DNA of 64,000 nt from Owenia fusiformis (taxonomy: Eukaryota; Annelida; Polychaeta; Sabellida; Oweniidae): assembly GCA_903813345.2 (NCBI GenBank), contig CAIIXF020000008.1, positions 3,111,341 through 3,175,340 on the forward strand, in the 5' to 3' direction. The notes under the pieces were generated by a model. It did not search any database, was not told the origin of the DNA, and saw only the letters and a list, made by a program, of their open reading frames with translations. A program made the translations under genes and the position numbers. Below, in pieces: positions 47,201 to 57,400 of the stretch. The first letter of the stretch is position 1; each line of letters opens with the position of its first letter.

Positions 47201-48058
47201 TTAATGAAATGTTTATTCAACATAAAATGTTTCACAGGCAGAATAGATGAGAATTACTCGAGTCTCTATCTTACAGCTAGATGCGACTTCTTTGATTTCA
47301 TATGTACTCTAGAAGTGTCATGCATACCTAGATGTCCTATTTAATCATTTTTTTAAATATTTGTGAGAACATTTATTATACTGAGCTCATCCCGTTTATT
47401 GTCTGAATTTAGATATTTCAAAATTTCTTTTTGGAATGAGCCTCAAACTCAACACCATCTATACAGCTCACTCAGCAGAAAAATGGAGGCCATTTCGAAA
47501 TGAAATCTCGCTTAGCTATATAACAATCATGCATAAAAGTATGTTTCATATAATCATGCCGTAACAAGTGTGCGTTTATCACCATGATTTACAAATATTG
47601 AAAACCACCGTTGCTGAAACTTTCACCAAAAGCTGGAATATAGAGAAGGTTTTGGACCTAAGTAAGATGAGAATACAGCCCCTAAAACTGAAATAACAAC
47701 ATGATTGCTCTGAACATAACGCGAGGACACGATTTAGACATCCATACTGATATAAACGGGCACCATCATTTTTTCACGGCAAGTTTCAGATAACAGGACT
47801 AATAGTGGATCGCTATTGTAGTATTTATTGTACTTGTGTACATGCATAATATTTGTCCTCAGCTGTCATTTGACCTCAGCATTGATGCATTATTTTCAAT
47901 GTTTCATTTTACAAGTTGTTTAGGGGTTGTCATAAATGGAGTTTCAACATGAGGTGCTTTATACATAGTAGAAGAGCTTTGTAAAGTAACAAGTGTGAAA
48001 TCACCAGATATTCAAAGATATTAGCAATTCTTACCTGTTTTGCAACCAAAAATCTCAT
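32283..48058 (-). CDS. ALDH6A1: Methylmalonate-semialdehyde dehydrogenase (acylating), mitochondrial
   Basis: Complete, 14 coding exons, 523 aa (human 535). Exons: 48035-48058, 47066-47119, 43017-43091, 42641-42802, 42097-42175, 41686-41840, 37795-37942, 35575-35639, 35161-35277, 34325-34454, 33734-33915, 32940-33119, 32620-32718, 32283-32384; all phases join. CoA-dependent oxidation of methylmalonate and malonate semialdehydes to propionyl-/acetyl-CoA in valine and thymine breakdown, mitochondrial matrix. The N-terminus [20 protein letters not shown] is a basic presequence. Visible blocks: [95 protein letters not shown] with the catalytic Cys, [55 protein letters not shown]. Introns are repeat-rich; intron 6 (37943-41685) holds a nested gene at 38683 and otherwise nothing recognisable. 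LIN52 starts head-to-head 235 bp away. Confidence 0.96.
33548..33717. repeat. Family A element, short copy 4
   Basis: Retains only the tail: tatttgagttattgcctgga, a GGATGGAT microsatellite, and ctcccaaactttgtttgatg ending GGGATAATT. Ends ~16 bp from the donor of ALDH6A1 exon 11. Confidence 0.65.
34930..35112. mobile_element. 183-bp MITE with perfect 15-bp ends
   Basis: GGCCCATAGCCAGTA at the left and TACTGGCTATGGGCC at the right; non-coding interior (ccagggggttcacatttgac). Related diverged copies at about 23645-23850 and 36410-36530. Located 49 bp from ALDH6A1 exon 9. Confidence 0.7.
35674..35806 (+). repeat. Family B element, deleted copy
   Basis: Both ends kept, core lost: ACAAGGCATTAACATGCAAA at left, a gacaccaaatgccaacc stretch, then AAAAAGTTGGAGACTAACAA and tgtcaccacttgt at right. 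Begins ~34 bp from the acceptor of ALDH6A1 exon 8. Confidence 0.65.
35807..36310. repeat. ~20-bp minisatellite in ALDH6A1 intron 7
   Basis: Degenerate tandem units of the form acatggaaaatacaaatgac, about 25 in all. Minus-strand open frames here simply follow the period and are not genes. Confidence 0.75.
36594..37788. repeat. Family A element, copy 3 (ALDH6A1 intron 7)
   Basis: Left end ACAACGGCAACGCCAAAGCG with GTAGCAAATCCCATCAAAC. Several ~115-bp units follow (gtgccatgcttaaagtattc, caaatatgaacaaaatcgct). A GGACGGAC microsatellite lies at 37706-37743; the right end is CTCCGAACTTCGTTCGATGG then GATAATAA. It stops 6 bp from the donor of ALDH6A1 exon 7. Confidence 0.8.
38683..39177 (-). CDS. 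Nested intronless gene, acidic-tailed coiled-coil protein
   Basis: 164 aa in one exon, inside ALDH6A1 intron 6 and on the same strand. An Ala-rich N-terminus ([20 protein letters not shown]) leads to a helical, charged middle (residues ~38-125; [36 protein letters not shown]) likely to form coiled coils. A strongly acidic tail follows ([12 protein letters not shown], then [15 protein letters not shown]). Composition and codon use look like real coding sequence, unlike the AT-rich surroundings. I do not recognise the family. An acidic tail like this suggests a nuclear or histone/ribosome-associated role, but that is a guess. It could be an old retrocopy, since it is intronless and nested, but no poly-A tract or parent is visible. 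Confidence 0.75.
   Translation of the reverse strand: MATSAASNDVPVGAVAAAGQHHHGESDVNEKHYEGTDMTPRMLRDEIELQYKKFTRACDQLLLIDDQVKQIEVRYQRAVKNNKQSARYTLRLNLSVMTGLKCMMYEYAMKQAAKVEELKKRAEGMTFSDDEDDDTDDEWDMVTDEEDEEMEPFDEDEEIIASSN
42165..42300. repeat. Tandem duplication of ALDH6A1 exon 5 acceptor region
   Basis: Two copies (42165-42230, 42231-42300) of gcaagctttttctgaaaaat plus atgcatatcatagcttcatc. The first holds the true minus-strand acceptor ttttcag|AAAAAGCTTGC and first codons of exon 5. The second reproduces the acceptor upstream as ttttcag|aaaaaagcttgc, a potential decoy that would shift the frame. Confidence 0.75.
44080..45950. other. CpG-richer island in ALDH6A1 intron 2
   Basis: Unlike flanking intron sequence, this stretch has many CG dinucleotides. 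It contains a palindromic TGCGCATGCGCA (44253-44264, NRF1-like), CACATGCGCAC near 45390, AAGATGGCGGC at 45865-45875 (YY1-like) and two CCGG/ETS-like TTCCGG motifs near 45895-45910. On the minus strand an ATG at 45839 opens [11 protein letters not shown], reminiscent of THAP-domain starts, but the frame does not continue as a THAP domain. Inverted pieces around TGCCCGAACGACAGT (about 44987) and its mirror (about 45747) suggest mobile DNA. It may be an alternative promoter or an unrecognised element. Confidence 0.4.
46245..47045. mobile_element. ~800-bp foldback in ALDH6A1 intron 2
   Basis: 46250-46370 (gtatgcaaagagtgtggaat, ggtatcgatatggtgaactg, tctcttaaaccaattattga) is mirrored at 46900-47035. 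Inner arms around tcaatattatagttatacaa (46564) and its mirror (46700) extend the hairpin. No ORF beyond the arms. Confidence 0.65.
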
Positions 48059-48293
48059 TCTTCTTTTTCTGAGTTATAAAACGGGATCTCGTACACAGAT
48101 CATGTGATCGCTAAGGACAAACTATGATTGTTATCAATAATATATATCACATACACTCAAAATATTCCAATGCATTTAATGATTTAATATATGATACTTT
48201 AGAGGTGTTTTACCTTTTCTAATTGATATTTAAGAGAGATGTAAAGAGATTTTAACTTGACTTTATAGCGAGATTTTACGAGAGCTGTCCAAG
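48059..48293. promoter_or_regulatory. Bidirectional promoter, ALDH6A1 / LIN52
   Basis: 235 bp separate the two start codons on opposite strands. The LIN52 start lies in CAAGATGGCGTC (48291-48302), a YY1-type element at a start codon. No convincing TATA box. Head-to-head spacing this short implies a shared core promoter. Confidence 0.7.
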
Positions 48294-51200
48294 ATGGCGT
48301 CACCGACAAGTGCGGGTTATTCAATATTTTGTTTAGTTTTTAATAATTTGCCTGTTGTTAGGATCTATTATAATATATTTTCATTTATATTGAATATCTT
48401 TCCATAATTATACATTTATCTAATGATCTTTCAATAATAGATCTGTATATTTGCGCCCATATTTTTGTAAACATTGCCAATTTCGAAAATAAATTTCAAA
48501 TTTCTTGGCTAAAATAGAGGGGGATTAACCCCAGAGTTCAAAGATGACATACGCTTATAATGTAAACCTGTATTGAGATGACATACACCTCTGATTGGTC
48601 CCAATTGATAAACAAAAATGGCGGATTCAAAATTTTCTAATAACGCTTCGAATAATATTATGTTGATTCCTGGCGTATTAACCACCAATATCATACATGT
48701 AGCTTGGTTTTTCGCATCAAGATAAAGAAATATGTAAGGAATATGTTTACATCGATTAAAACATCACGACGACGCGCTATGTTCGAAAATGAAATGGAGA
48801 GAATTTGCGCAAATGAAGGTGGTACGCAAGAGACGTATTATGTCAGTCATCGTTATCGCATCCTACGACCCCTTTAGATTGTGGTCGTACGCGCCAATTA
48901 TTGGTGAGTCAATGTTTTTAGAAAGTTGGAGAAAATACTACGTATTGCACACCTAAATGACCTACCTCGATACATTCCTTAGTATTTTAGAATTCTTTTT
49001 ATGTAGTTGAATCGCCAATTGTATGGGGTTATCGGCAGAACGAAGAGATTTTAGTTTTTACATCGGAAATATATCAGTAATTTTCAAAATGTCAGAAGGG
49101 GAATTCCCCAGGGATTTCCCTTATGCCGGGAACTGAATGGAGGAATTTGACGGTTGAAATAAGTTAAATATTACACGCAAATATTGCTATCAAAAACGAA
49201 AATTTCTTTGTTCTGGCGATAAACCCACACAATTGTGGATTCAACTACACGGAAAGAATGCTAAAATACCAAGGAATCTATTGAAATAGGTATCTTAAGT
49301 GTAAGAAGCGTAGAAAATTCTCCCATGTTGTAATCGTACAGGCAAAAGAATAAGACGTTCGCAAGACTAGAACGTAGAGATAGTCTTGGAACGAGATAAA
49401 GTCATCGCTAAAGCTCTGGGGCTTTCCCTCCTCTTCTAAAATACTATAGCCTGATAATCAGATGAAGGAGGGTGTGGTTTTAGAAGCATGGACTCAGAAT
49501 TGACGTGTCTGTCATATAACTCGCAAATTGTGAGAGATTAAATCTTGACTCTGTAATGTGTTATATGTTTTACAGACGTCATCCATTGAATGCCCGTTTT
49601 TCGCTAAAAAACAATCTAAAATAAACTTGCGATTCAAACTTTGATTATAGTATTCCTGGGCCTATGGCATCTTTTTGCATCTTTATCACCCTACATGTAC
49701 TTGTAATGTACCCTATAACTCCGCACTGAGTATTTCTGCATGCTCAAGCTGCATAGGCTGTTTATCTCATTCAGGATTTTTATTCTGATGATATACTGTA
49801 ATATGCTAATTTTCAGATTTAGAAAACTCATTACTTAGCTTCGAGCGACTTGACAGAGCCTCTCCAGACCTATGGCCTGAACAAAGTAAGATATTTTGAG
49901 TGACAAATATATTTGAATTAAAGATGTGTTTCATATAGATTGAAATAAAACTAAACTACATGGAGGTTAGCTAAACCAAAATCTCATGTGTTATATTATG
50001 TTAACAAATTTTATGTTAGTCTCAGATGCTACAGAATCACAATTTTTTTGTTTCCAGTTCCTGGTGTCTCAGACTTTGCATCTGTAAGAAGTGTAAGTAT
50101 CAAATCAACATACTTCTTTTGGTTTTACATCTAGCTCTTCTCAGTATTTTTTCTTGAGTACATGTACATATGTAAGTGGAATATTAAAATTTCACGGTTG
50201 TGTCATCAGTTGAAAAATTTTCATTATTTATTATGTCACAACCACAAGTGGTATTTTTATAGTCTCCAACTATTTTGTGGATAGTGTTCACCAGTTGGTG
50301 TTTAGAGTTTGGTGTTTGTGACAAATGGAAGGTGATGAAATTTTGTACATTAATGCCTTGTCTACTTATCTTGTGTTATCGGGTGCAAATGGGGTTTCAG
50401 GTGGGTGAAATTATTTTTTTCAAAAGTTCAAGTGGGTGCAGCATCCATTTGCTTTAATTCTGGTGAAATTTTTGTCATGTTACTTTAGTTTTATTCTAAG
50501 TGTAATTTTTAAGATTCTAAAGAATTTTTAATGAAATAGAAATTGCGGGAAAAAAGCAATTTAAAAATTTAAAAACCGCAGTAGAAACAATAATGATATA
50601 TTAATTGTTGGAAACATATATTGCATTCTGGGAGCCAATCCTCCTTGAGACGATACGTATCAAATATTATTTCTATTGCCCTTTAGCCTATGAAGATTAC
50701 TGATGGTTATGTTTTAAATGGATACCTTATATTTACTTGCAGCCCCTAAGTGGCCCAAAGTGGCTCTCATCAAATATAGACAAGGAAGATATTGACTATG
50801 ATATGCTGCAAGGTAGGTACTGGAATATCGGAGTCAATTTGCACTTTAGTTTTGGGCCCTCTTTGATTTTGTCTTAAACAAAATAAGGTCCTTGGCAATA
50901 TCAATTATTTCCTGAATTTCTGTTGCAGTGTAAAGTGAACAGGTTCTATAAGTAATCTTTATTCACTATATGAGTACTGCTATGGCCCAGTGATAGTTCT
51001 TACAATAGAAAAACAGAATTTTAGTGTTCAGATTGAATTGTTGCATTCAACTGAAACCAAACAAAATCTCAAGCAATATTAGAAAAAATTAAATAAAACA
51101 TGGTTTGATAATATTAAAAATTTCTTCAATTTTTGTTAATTTTTATTTCATTTAGAACTTGGAAGTCTGACCACACAACAGCTTATGGAGAAGGTTCGGG

Positions 51201-52062
51201 GTCTGCAAAATTTGGCCTACCAGCTTGGCTTGGATGAGGGTGAGTGTTCGGACCCTTCCAGGTTCCACTATTTTATGGTCTCCAGTTTTTGTGACGGCGA
51301 TCGGCGGATGGCGGTTGGTGATCGACAACAAAGTCTTACAACTTCCAATAACTAAACAAACACTTTTCAGACTTACTTCAATTTTTTCAAATTCATTTTC
51401 ACGTTTTCTGAAGTTCAAATCTGACTTAAGATTTAAGAGTTGACCTTCAATGACCTTCTCAAGGTCAAAAATAGGTGAAAAGAGGTCAAAAATTGTTCTT
51501 TCAACTTGCTTCAAATTGACTAATTTCTTTTTCAAAATCATCTACAAGTTCTCAGAAGTTCAAATCTGACTATAGATTTGAGATTTCACCTTCAATGACC
51601 TTCTTAAGGTCAAAAAGGTCTTTTTTCAACTTGCTTCAAATTGACTTACAAGTTCTCAAAAGTTAAAATCTGACTATAGATTTGAGGTGTTGACCTTTAA
51701 TGTGCTTCTCAAGGTCAAAAAGATTCATAATATTGTGAGCAACTTGGTGGTGACATTTTGTCAAGTTAAGTCCTTTTTTGCCAAGCATGAATCAGATTCT
51801 ACAAAAAATTCACTTCCAAATAAGGATTGATGTTCATCATTCAATGTCAACTTTAACAATTAAAAATATATATACTTTAGTTGTTCTGTCAAATGCAATG
51901 AAATATGGAAGCCTATACTAGTATTATATAAGTATTTCATGGCATGTACAGTGCATCTTTCATGTGCCAACTTCTGATCTTATGCTGTTTCTGCTTTCAG
52001 CCAGGGAAATGACAAGAGGGAAATTTCTGAACATTCTGGACAAAAATCATACAAAGAGGTGA
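48294..52062 (+). CDS. LIN52: LIN52, MuvB/DREAM complex subunit
   Basis: Complete, 113 aa (human 116). Exons 48294-48315, 49817-49885, 50058-50092, 50743-50812, 51156-51239 and 52001-52062, phases consistent. The first exon (MASPTSA) has a weak donor (G|gttatt), but the start and phase match human MASPT. Nuclear adaptor linking MuvB to p107/p130 (repression) or B-Myb (activation) for cell-cycle genes. NSLLSFERL holds the LxSxExL pocket-protein motif (residues ~13-19). DRASPDLWPEQIPG holds the RxSP serine phosphorylated by DYRK1A in human LIN52. ELGSLTTQQLMEKVRGLQNL and AYQLGLDEAREMTRGKFLNI form the helical LIN9/B-Myb-binding part. Intron 5 holds a reversed family B element. Two AATAAA hexamers lie at 52469-52478. 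Confidence 0.95.
48905..49400. repeat. Second copy of the 27980-type element (LIN52 intron 1)
   Basis: Shares GGAATTTGACGGTTGAAATA, the long stretch to caattgtggattcaactaca, and cccatgttgtaatcgtacag with 27980-28525. Its ends are eroded and no duplication is visible. Confidence 0.65.
50231..50361 (-). repeat. Family B element, short reversed copy
   Basis: Reads TTATGTCACAACCACAAGTGG, tagtctccaac, a ggtgttt-rich middle, then gtacattaatgccttgtc: both family B ends in reverse orientation with the core lost. Adjacent 50390-50475 resembles the 22769 MITE interior. Confidence 0.6.
51262..51771 (-). repeat. Family B element, reversed copy in LIN52 intron 5
   Basis: Starts ccactattttatggtctcca about 22 bp after the exon 5 donor. 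It continues with gacggcgatcggcggatggc, three to four core units (ttgaccttcaatgaccttct, tgcttcaaattgac) and the end gtggtgacattttgtc. Confidence 0.7.
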
Positions 52063-52478
52063 TACAGCAGAAATAAGATACAGGGACATAGACTTATATA
52101 CCCAATATATTTATTTAAGTACTCTACATCTGTGGAAGAATTGTCAACTCATATCTAGTTTTTCTGTGTCGAAAAATGCATTCTGTTTTTCAAGGCCAGA
52201 AAATGTATGTGTGAAAGGTGAAGATTTTCTATACTGTAACAACTGAAAAATCTCAAGATTCATTGTTTAAGCTGTGTATAGAAATTCAAATTCAGATTAA
52301 TTAAATTATTTAACATTGATTGTAAAATGTATGTCTGGGATCACAGTGTAGTACATGTGCTTTGAAGTAACCTTCATTCTTATCTAGTACAAAGTAATTG
52401 TAGTCACATACGGAAAAATCTGTTATGGAATGTATATATTGTAACTTCTTACATAGGAGTTTTAGATAAATAAATAAA

Positions 52479-53095
52479 TGTGAATAATCCATCAATCAAG
52501 TTTTTTTTTTATTTAATTATAGTTTGGGGATGCTTTAAAAAAAAAAAAAATTCTCTCGTGTAAGTTCATCCATTTTGTTATAAAGACATAAAGTCTTTAT
52601 AACCAGGTGAGAACTACTGAAGATGTCAAACACTAGACCCAAAATACACTGTCGCCAGTTCTTGTTAGTGAGGACTCAATGAAAAAATGAAGTTTTCATC
52701 TTAGGGGGGCGTTCAAGTTGAGGAATTACAGTAGCTAGAGGTGATCAGTTTATGCATTATTTATTTCATTCAAAAATATTCCTGAGATATGCTATAAGGC
52801 ATAAAACATATTTTACATTCACAAAAATATGCGTTTATAATTTGAATAGGTGTTCATAATATTATACAATCTAAAATCAACCAGTTACCAGCTGGTGATG
52901 GCAACATAGAGCTCAAACAAGATGAAACATTTAACAGGAAGTTGTACTCTTTTTCCTAAGTTAAACTTTGCATGAAAAAATCAGATCCTAGAGTATGCTT
53001 TTGTACAGTACATTATATTTGATACATACATCATGCAAATATTTATATGTAAAATGTGAGGACTGCTGCAATATCAATAAAATTTTGCCTGCCCC
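52479..53095. other. Intergenic between LIN52 and the kinase gene
   Basis: AT-rich, with poly-T and poly-A tracts at 52501 and 52538 and no gene seen. Confidence 0.5.
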
Positions 53096-53100
53096 ATCAC

Positions 53101-53455
53101 CACGCGGTACTAACTTCGACCGTTAATTTGAATTTTTGACCTACCGGATGTTTCATTCAAAGCATAACAAAAATTCCTTTCTGTTGGTACATTATTCTCT
53201 TAAACAGAGTCCCTACTTCCAGCGGCATTTTGGTCCCCAGCTGTAGGAAGGCCTTCTAACAGCTGGGGACCAAAACGCTGCTAGAACGAGGGACTCTTTA
53301 CAATAAAGTAATGCACCGACAGAAAGGCAATTTTATTTTGCTTTTAATGGTATAAGTTTGAAGAAAAACGGTGCAGTATGAGACTCACAATCTTTGATTT
53401 TCGAGCATCTGGTAGGTCAAAAATTCAAAGTAACGGTCGAAGTTAGTACCGCGTG
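53101..53455. mobile_element. 355-bp hairpin MITE with 5-bp duplication
   Basis: Ends CACGCGGTACTAACTTCGAC and the inverse. Arms pair along almost the whole length to the centre (tccccagctgtaggaaggcc). ATCAC flanks both sides (53096-53100, 53456-53460). CAC ends with a 5-bp duplication are seen in Transib elements, but the rest of the terminus does not match closely, so the class is open. Confidence 0.7.
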
Positions 53456-53851
53456 ATCACATGTCATCATAGTCCATAGTCTCTTTCTAAATTACACTGT
53501 ACAAACTTATATATTTCAACAGATTTTGGCAACATTCTCCATGTGGGAATTGTGATTGGGGTCATTCACAACTCATACAAGTTCCACCACTCACTCTTTG
53601 TGAGTAACAACCCCCTTATATCAGTATATATATCTACAATATTCTACAAGCACCCTAATTTTTGTCATTTTTATATCTCAGTTGACAATATTTGATATTC
53701 AATTTAAACACATATCTGGAAAGCAAGTTCAGTGAAAAATCTAATATAAATATTGATATTTTATTTGCAGAAATATCGATCATTTTTGGTACTCAAAATT
53801 AAAATGTTTTGTGAAGAGCTATACCCCTAATCAATAATGCAATTTTAAATA

Positions 53852-54381
53852 GAAATTGGCAACTTCATGGAGTAGCAAATCCAAATGAACAAAATACTCA
53901 TGAATCTAATATTCCTATCTACAGATCTACTCTACCATTGATTTGAAGACAACAAAAGACAGACATTGGAGATATATCAAAATTTCAATCAATTTAAGCA
54001 TTTGGTGGCCATTCAGAAGTTTCAAAGGTACAATTCATGAAGGCAATACAGTATTTTAGATCGATTGTAGTATATTTATGTAACCATACTTCGACGACTC
54101 TCTAAATTGAGGGCCGAAGCAGAAAAATGATACAATAATTGCAATCAACTTGCTTTTCATTTGAGTATAATAAATATATACATGTACTTCACAAATATAC
54201 CACAATTACTTTGGTTGAAAACTTTATTTTTTGTGAAAATTACCACAATATTAAAGAGGCGGCTATCTTGAACATTGTGTAAACATTTTCACCAATATGC
54301 TTCTCTCCACCAAGTATGAAGAAAATATATCTACTAGCTTCAATCTATCCCTACTGAACTTCGTTCATTGGAATAATTATG
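53852..54381. repeat. Family A element, copy 5
   Basis: Left end ggcaacttcatggagtagcaaatcc and right end ctactgaacttcgttcattg then GAATAATTATGA; the core is diverged and lacks the GGAC microsatellite. It ends 25 bp from the kinase stop codon, so it probably lies in the kinase 3' untranslated region. A further left-end fragment is at 58664-58705. Confidence 0.6.
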
Positions 54382-54405
54382 AAATAAAAAATTACACCGC
54401 TCTTG

Positions 54406-57400
54406 TTAAAGAAGATTAATAATTTCTTCCTCAGTGTCAGTTTTGTAGTGACCAACTTTGTCAATATCCTTCTGTGGGTTTTTGTCATATTCACCAGCAT
54501 CACTGAATAATTTTTTCTGCTTTAAATGTTTAGATCTCTGTAGTTTGTGTCCCCTATACATGGATGTAATGTTTTTCTGGGACATATTTAAGAATTTCAT
54601 TTGTTTCTTTGATTCTTCCATCCCAATAGTTTTAGCTTTCCTTGCACTAGAAGGCCTTTTTAAAGGTATTTCACTTGATTTTAGAGGTGATATGAAATTA
54701 ATGGAGTCATTTCTAGAGGCCCTTTTTAAATCTGGACTCTGATTATCATTCTTTTGTCTCTTGGAATTTATTTCAGTTCTGTGCTTCAATTTTCTTTTTA
54801 TTATTTTTTCATTTGTCACTGAAAGAATGCTGTTTCTTTTTGGACCAATTTCAATGTTTTGCTTTACAATATTTGGAGATTTAACTTTTTCCTTTATATC
54901 AGTTGCACCTGGTGTTGTTTCCGATTCGTAGAATATGTTAGGTGTCGCAACCTCAAAACCATACTCTGCGTGCTTTACTTTGGCAATTGGGGATAAATCC
55001 ATGAGATCATTTTCTGAATCAACCAAATCAAAAATATTTAAATCAACATTTTTGATATCAGTTTCAGTTTGAGGTTGAACATCAAACAGTTTTGACTGTC
55101 TACCAGGTTTAACAGTTTGTTTAGATGTAGTTGATGCAACCAACTTTAGGCTGTCTTGTATAGATTTTGGACTGACCTCTTTTTGTTGTATAGAGTCCAG
55201 CTCTGTGTTTGTAACTATTTTTGTTTGAAGATTCCTGCCATGTTTAATGATATCTCTAACTGGCGTGATGAGCTGAACAATTGTATCATTACTATCTTCA
55301 CTGTCAATACTACCATCATTAATTTCATCATCATCCTCAAATTCAGACGCAATGGATTTTTGTACACCTGGTTTCATCTTAGGAATTCCAGGTACTTTGG
55401 ACACTTCAGGAAGTCTAGGCACTTTAGATTGAGCAGCATTTTTTAGTGTAATAGCCTTCATATCATGATGGTCAACATGCACCTGTTTAGCTAATTTGAG
55501 TTCTGCTTTTAAGACTACATGTTTTCTATTCTGATCATGAACTGGGGTACTGTTACTTGCTCCCGAATCCTCAACTGGAAAGTGTTCAGATTTCATGAAT
55601 TTGTGACTCGGAGATGGGCCTAAAACTAAACCCGATTCCTCCTCTTGGTAGGGTCCATCACAAGGTGAACTCCCATTAGAATCTGTCTGTTGGTATACAG
55701 GTTCAGGGCTAGAATAGAACTCGTTGAAGTCGCTATTGTCTGAAATTCCAAGTGGGTACTCATCTAGCTGAGAATGAAGTGTATCATCAACATATGAACT
55801 CTGGTCTCGATCAGTATCATCATTTTCTTCACTAGCATCATCATCCTGGTTCAGTTCCTTATCATCTCTCCCTTGTGTAGGTTTGCTTGACATTTCGCTT
55901 GATTCACCAATATTCTCATTTGGAAAAAGTATCACGGTATCAGATGGATGTGAAGTTTTAATCAGTTTTTCATATTGTTGGTCAATAATTTTGTCCATTC
56001 TTGACTTCTTTGGTTTTATATTATTGTCCTTGCTGGTCTCAATATCTGGAGGTTCAGTATGACCAGGTCTAACTTGAGAGGGAGCTATTTTAGGCTTCTG
56101 AGATATTGATTTTTCTGTTTTGAGATTTGTGTGATTATTTTCTTTTGCAGTTAAGTTTGACATTTCTTTATCAATCTTTGATTTGAGATCTTTGAGACTG
56201 AGTTGAGTATTTTTTACACTTGACACACTGTCCTGAGTAAGGGCAAGGGGTTGATTGCTCAACTGCTGTTCAGAAGGACGTTGTTTGGTCCTTTGCTGTT
56301 GACCAGAAGGTTGTTTCTTCCTTTGAAATTGAGCAGTAGACAGTTCTTTCACAGGATCAGCTGACCTAGGACATTTATCACTAGTAGTCATAGTCCTAGA
56401 AATTCTAGTCCTGTTATCAAAGCAGGAAGTTTCAGTTTTAATATTGCTATTATTCCTAGAGTCCATTATATTCGAGATCACATTTTTACTGTGACGCTGT
56501 ATTTCTATCATTGCTGCATTGCTACTGCTGTTCAGTGTATCATTAGTGCTGTTTAGTGCATCATTAGTGCTGTTCAGTGCCGCATTAGTGCTGCTCAGTG
56601 CAGAATTAGTGCTGTTACTCTTAGTCTTGGTATAGACTGTTTGACCTGACAACATTTGTTCATCTTCTTCATTTGATATTGTGCTACTATTTACATTGCC
56701 TCCTGGTCCTGAGCCTGTAGTAGTTTCTTCATTACTATGCCTCCTGGGACCTTTATAGACACCAATCCTTCCTTTAGAGTGTCTTGTTTTGTTATGTCCT
56801 CTATCAAGGTTAGTGTCATATGTTACATTTTCAACTCTTTTATCGTCTCTCCTACAATTCTCCTCAACTAAATTAGGACTAAGATGTCCATCATTTTCAC
56901 TGTTTAAGTTTTTTCTATTATTTCTGTTAGTTCTTTGATTTTGATTCCTTTCACTTTGAATTACTTGACCAGTTGCCTTTCTTCTCTCATTAGTCCACAT
57001 TTTACTGTCAGTCCTTACATCTCCTATTTCCACATTGAATTCAGCATGTTCTCTAGACCTGCTAGACATGCCCTCACTATTTGTTGCATTACTACATTCA
57101 CCATATGGCTTAAATGCACTCTGTCTTTCTATGTTTAAAGAACTTTGACTTTCCATTTTTGATAATTGAATAGCCTCAGAACCAAAATCTATAGTGTCAG
57201 TTCCGAAATGTAAATTGTTTGATGTCTTAAGTATTCCAGTCCTTGAGTCAGAAGTTCTTGGATCTCTGTGGTTTCTATATTCACTTGAATCCTCATTAAA
57301 ATTGTAACTTTCTTGTCTATAACTTGATCTCAGTGCTGTATCTGGGTTGTTTGTTTCCTCTTCAGGTTGTGGGCTTGTTGTTTCTCTCTTGACAGGCATC

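Noticed and set aside
51152-51541. 129-codon minus-strand ORF
   Set aside because: It runs across LIN52 exon 5 in antisense and into the family B core; a repeat artefact.
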